From contig CAIYXE010000044.1 of the NCBI GenBank assembly GCA_903930095.1, forward strand, positions 1-8,306: a stretch of DNA of 8,306 nt, in the 5' to 3' direction. The notes below the pieces were generated by a model. It did no database searches, had not been told where the DNA came from, and saw nothing but the letters and a program-made list of their open reading frames with translations. The stretch is from an uncultured Hyphomicrobiales bacterium (GTDB lineage: Bacteria; Pseudomonadota; Alphaproteobacteria; Rhizobiales; Aestuariivirgaceae). The translations under genes were made by a program, and so were the position numbers. This document shows positions 5,676 to 8,306 of the stretch, piece by piece. How positions within the stretch are numbered: position 1 is the first letter of the stretch; every line of letters starts with the position of its first letter.

Positions 5676-6842
5676 TCAGCTTCCGAAACCGTCCCAGAAG
5701 GCCTTGGCGCGGGCGAAGAACCCTTCGGATTCAGGGCTATTGTTGCGCGCCTCTTTCTCGAATTCCTTCAGCAGTTCCCGCTGTCGGCGGGTCAGGTTGA
5801 CGGGGGTTTCGACCGCCACCTGAATATACATGTCGCCCGTCTGGGTTGAGCGCAGCACCGGCATGCCCTTGTTCTTGAGGCGGAACTGCTTGCCCGTCTG
5901 GGTGCCTTCCGGAATGGTGACGCGCGCCTTCTTGCCGTCGATGGTGGGCACCTCGATCTCGCCGCCCATGGCGGCTGTCGTCATCGAGACCGGCACCTTG
6001 CAGAAGAGGTCTGCCCCGTCGCGCTGGAAGAACTCGTGCGGGCGGACCGAGAGGAAGATATAGAGATCGCCAGAAGGCCCGCCGCGAAGGCCTGCCTCGC
6101 CCTCATTCGCCAGCCTGATGCGCGTGCCATCTTCCACGCCCGAGGGAATGTTGACCGAGAGCGTCCTTTCCTTGGTAACGCGGCCCTGGCCGCTGCAGGC
6201 GGTGCAGGGGTCCGAGATGACCTGGCCGCGGCCCTGGCAGGTCGGGCAGGTCCGCTCCACCGTGAAGAAGCCCGACTGTGAGCGCACGGCGCCCTGGCCG
6301 CCGCAGGTGGCGCAGACCTTGGGTGCGGAGCCCGGCTTGGCGCCCGTTCCGCTGCAGGTATCGCAGGAGACCGATGAGGGCACGCGGATCTGTGCGGCCT
6401 TGCCGGAAAACGCTTCCGTAAGGCTGATTTCCATGTTGTAGCGGAGGTCCGCCCCGCGCGAGGCGCCCGTGCCGCCGCGGCCAGTGCCACCGCGCCTGCT
6501 GCGTCCGCCGCCGCCCATGAAATCGCCGAACAGGTCCTCGAAGATGTCCGACATCGAGGAGTTGAACTCAGGCCCGAAACCTGCCCCGCCGGGACCCCTG
6601 CCACCGCCCATGCCGCCTTCAAAGGCCTGATGGCCGAAACGGTCATAGGCGGCCTTCTTCTGCGGGTCCTTCAGAACGTCATAGGCCTCGTTGATTTCCT
6701 TGAACTTGGCCTCGGCCGTCTTGTCGCCCGGGTTGGCGTCTGGGTGGAACTGCTTTGCGAGATTGCGATAAGCGGCCTTCAGATCCTTTTCGTCGGCCGA
6801 CTTGCCGACGCCCAGAACTTCGTAAAAGTCGCGTTTGGCCAT
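5676..6842 (-). CDS. dnaJ: Molecular chaperone DnaJ (Hsp40)
   Basis: This is a complete 388-residue type I DnaJ. The J domain (about 4-70) has HPD at 33-35, which triggers DnaK ATP hydrolysis. A Gly/Phe-rich linker (about 75-130) is unusually rich in Gly and Arg around 111-130. Four zinc-binding CxxCxGxG modules lie at 160-167, 177-184, 199-206 and 213-220, all with both Cys intact. The two C-terminal substrate-binding beta domains span about 225-350, followed by a short helical tail. It delivers unfolded clients to DnaK in the cytoplasm together with GrpE. It follows dnaK in the same direction after 164 bp. The ribosome site is weak (AAGCGG about 12 nt before the ATG at 6842). Length is slightly above the common 370-385. 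Assignment is certain. Confidence 0.98.
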   Translation of the reverse strand: MAKRDFYEVLGVGKSADEKDLKAAYRNLAKQFHPDANPGDKTAEAKFKEINEAYDVLKDPQKKAAYDRFGHQAFEGGMGGGRGPGGAGFGPEFNSSMSDIFEDLFGDFMGGGGRSRRGGTGRGGTGASRGADLRYNMEISLTEAFSGKAAQIRVPSSVSCDTCSGTGAKPGSAPKVCATCGGQGAVRSQSGFFTVERTCPTCQGRGQVISDPCTACSGQGRVTKERTLSVNIPSGVEDGTRIRLANEGEAGLRGGPSGDLYIFLSVRPHEFFQRDGADLFCKVPVSMTTAAMGGEIEVPTIDGKKARVTIPEGTQTGKQFRLKNKGMPVLRSTQTGDMYIQVAVETPVNLTRRQRELLKEFEKEARNNSPESEGFFARAKAFWDGFGS

Positions 6843-6935
6843 GAATCACATACCGCTTGCGGGTTATCGCCCGTGGACCCCCGCTCTGGCGAGCAGGAGA
6901 CTCAGGGCGTGGACAATGATTGGTTCGATATAACA

Positions 6936-6990
6936 GAACCCCGCCCCACGTTGCGAGCCTCATGAGGACAGGCGACGAGAAGCGGGGTTC
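6936..6990 (-). other. Long imperfect hairpin in the dnaK-dnaJ spacer
   Basis: GAACCCCGC (6936-6944) pairs perfectly with GCGGGGTTC (6982-6990). Inside, CGTTGC (6949-6954) pairs with GCGACG (6972-6977) with one imperfect pair, and the apex is the palindrome CCTCATGAGG (6958-6967). Internal loops are balanced (4 and 4, then 3 and 4 nt). In the minus-strand transcript it lies 16 nt after the dnaK stop and is followed by UGUUAUAU, a broken rather than continuous U-run. It may act as a partial terminator or a processing and stability signal that lowers dnaJ relative to dnaK (inference). Confidence 0.55.
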
Positions 6991-7006
6991 CAGTTTTCAC
7001 AGGACG

Positions 7007-8306
7007 TCAGACCTTCTTGTCGTCGTCCTTGACTTCCTCGAAGTCGGCATCGACCACATCGTCGGCGCCGCCCGCGGCGCCAGCGTCACGCTGGGCATCG
7101 GCCTCGGCCTGGCCGGCCTGGGCCTTGTACATCGCCTCGCCGAGCTTCATCGAAGCCTGGGCCAGCGCGTTGGTCTTTTCCTTCACCGCCTCGGCGTCAT
7201 CGGTTTCGAGCGAAGACTTGACGTCCGCGATCGCGGTTTCGATGGCCGACTTGTCGGCGGCCGACACCTTGTCGCCGAACTCGGCCAGGGACTTGGTGGT
7301 CGAATGGACCAGGGCTTCCGCATGGTTCTTGGCTTCCACCAGATCCTTGCGCTTCTTGTCCTCGGCGGCGTTGGCCTCCGCTTCCTTGACCATCTTGTCG
7401 ATCTCGGAGTCAGACAGGCCGCCAGACGCCTGGATGCGGATCTGCTGCTCCTTGTTCGTCGCCTTGTCCTTGGCGGACACGTTGACGATGCCGTTGGCAT
7501 CGATGTCGAAGGTCACCTCCACCTGCGGCACGCCGCGCGGAGCGGGCGGAATGCCCATCAGGTCGAACTGGCCCAGCATCTTGTTGTCGGCCGCCATCTC
7601 ACGCTCGCCCTGGAAGACGCGGATCGTCACGGCCGTCTGGTTGTCGTCAGCGGTCGAGAACACCTGGCTCTTCTTGGTCGGGATCGTGGTGTTGCGGTCG
7701 ATGAGCCTCGTGAACACACCACCCAGCGTCTCGATGCCGAGCGACAGCGGTGTGACGTCGAGGAGGAGCACGTCCTTCACTTCGCCCTTGAGCACGCCGG
7801 CCTGGATCGCAGCGCCGATGGCCACGACCTCGTCCGGGTTCACACCCTTGTGCGGCTCCTTGCCGAAGAACTGCTTCACCACCTCGATGACCTTCGGCAT
7901 GCGCGTCATGCCGCCGACGAGAACGACCTCGTCGATCTGGCCAGCGGTGACACCGGCATCCTTCAGCGCCGCGCGGCAGGGCTCGATGGTCTTCTGGATC
8001 AAGTCATCCACGAGAGCTTCGAGCTTGGCGCGGGTGAGCTTCAGCGCAAGATGCTTGGGGCCTGAGGCATCCGCCGTGATGAAGGGCAGGTTGATTTCGG
8101 TCTGGGCCGAGGACGAAAGCTCGATCTTGGCCTTCTCCGCGGCTTCCTTCAGGCGCTGGAGCGCAAGCTTGTCCTTGCGCAGGTCGATGCCCTGCTCCTT
8201 CTTGAACTCATCGGCGAGGTAGTCGACGATGCGCATGTCGAAGTCTTCACCGCCGAGGAAGGTGTCGCCGTTCGTCGACTTCACCTCGAACACGCCGTCG
8301 CCGATC
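7007..8306 (-). CDS. dnaK: Molecular chaperone DnaK (Hsp70), C-terminal two-thirds (partial)
   Basis: The frame enters at the right edge and runs 432 residues to a TGA at 7009-7007; the N-terminal part and promoter lie outside. The visible part begins in the ATPase domain just before [13 protein letters not shown] and includes [14 protein letters not shown]. It continues through the conserved linker ([17 protein letters not shown]) and the beta-sandwich substrate-binding domain ([29 protein letters not shown]). It ends with the helical lid and the conserved acidic tail [14 protein letters not shown] Gly/Ala-rich stretch before the tail is typical. DnaK is the ATP-driven cytoplasmic Hsp70 that binds exposed hydrophobic segments, works with DnaJ and GrpE, and in alphaproteobacteria also controls the heat-shock sigma factor. 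Nothing is broken in the visible part. Assignment is certain. Confidence 0.98.
   Translation of the reverse strand, partial: IGDGVFEVKSTNGDTFLGGEDFDMRIVDYLADEFKKEQGIDLRKDKLALQRLKEAAEKAKIELSSSAQTEINLPFITADASGPKHLALKLTRAKLEALVDDLIQKTIEPCRAALKDAGVTAGQIDEVVLVGGMTRMPKVIEVVKQFFGKEPHKGVNPDEVVAIGAAIQAGVLKGEVKDVLLLDVTPLSLGIETLGGVFTRLIDRNTTIPTKKSQVFSTADDNQTAVTIRVFQGEREMAADNKMLGQFDLMGIPPAPRGVPQVEVTFDIDANGIVNVSAKDKATNKEQQIRIQASGGLSDSEIDKMVKEAEANAAEDKKRKDLVEAKNHAEALVHSTTKSLAEFGDKVSAADKSAIETAIADVKSSLETDDAEAVKEKTNALAQASMKLGEAMYKAQAGQAEADAQRDAGAAGGADDVVDADFEEVKDDDKKV

Noticed and set aside
6920..8222. Two long plus-strand reading frames (about 380 and 400 codons) opposite dnaK
   Set aside because: They are antisense shadows of dnaK in high-GC codon usage. 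The His/Leu/Gly-rich one resembles the spurious proteins often annotated as NAD-specific glutamate dehydrogenase that arise opposite hsp70 genes. DnaK is unmistakable on the other strand.
1..8306. A new defence, mobile or secretion system
   Set aside because: All genes belong to common metabolic, chaperone or envelope families. No transposase, integrase, nuclease, toxin or phage-like gene is visible.

Overview
The window is GC-rich DNA with long codon-biased reading frames. It looks like the chromosome of an alphaproteobacterium, most likely of the Hyphomicrobiales (Rhizobiales). Three things point there: the dnaK-dnaJ pair, the glyoxylate-reductase type of 2-hydroxyacid dehydrogenase divergent from a membrane-anchored SH3-repeat protein, and short GC-rich hairpin repeats of the kind scattered through rhizobial genomes. 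The genus cannot be told from this sequence alone.

Left part (1-2799, minus strand): a tight three-gene unit transcribed right to left. The order is a short-chain dehydrogenase/reductase, then an acyl-CoA dehydrogenase 13 bp downstream, then the first 256 residues of a fused indolepyruvate-ferredoxin-oxidoreductase-type 2-oxoacid oxidoreductase that runs off the left edge. Together they suggest a catabolic operon: oxidative decarboxylation of a 2-oxoacid to an acyl-CoA, alpha,beta-desaturation, and oxidation of an alcohol. The substrate is unknown. A small dyad and promoter-like hexamers sit just in front of the oxidoreductase gene.

Middle part (2866-5590): a class I glutamine amidotransferase-like hydrolase of the PuuD family (plus strand) diverges from the SDR gene. 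It converges on a glyoxylate/hydroxypyruvate reductase-like gene (minus). That gene in turn diverges from an SH3-repeat protein with an N-terminal membrane anchor (plus), across a 194-bp promoter region.

Right part (5676-8306, minus strand): dnaJ complete and the C-terminal two-thirds of dnaK. They are separated by a 164-bp spacer holding a long symmetric imperfect hairpin.

Both convergent gene junctions (3643-3797 and 5591-5675) are filled by copies of one repeat family of about 57 bp. Two copies are inverted to each other at the first junction and one copy lies at the second. Base changes among copies A and B preserve pairing in both stems. I see no defence system, CRISPR array, mobile element, tRNA or rRNA. 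The genes are ordinary families. The repeats, the dnaK-dnaJ hairpin and the possible leaderless start of the oxidoreductase are the parts most worth a second look, and I found no convincing undescribed system.
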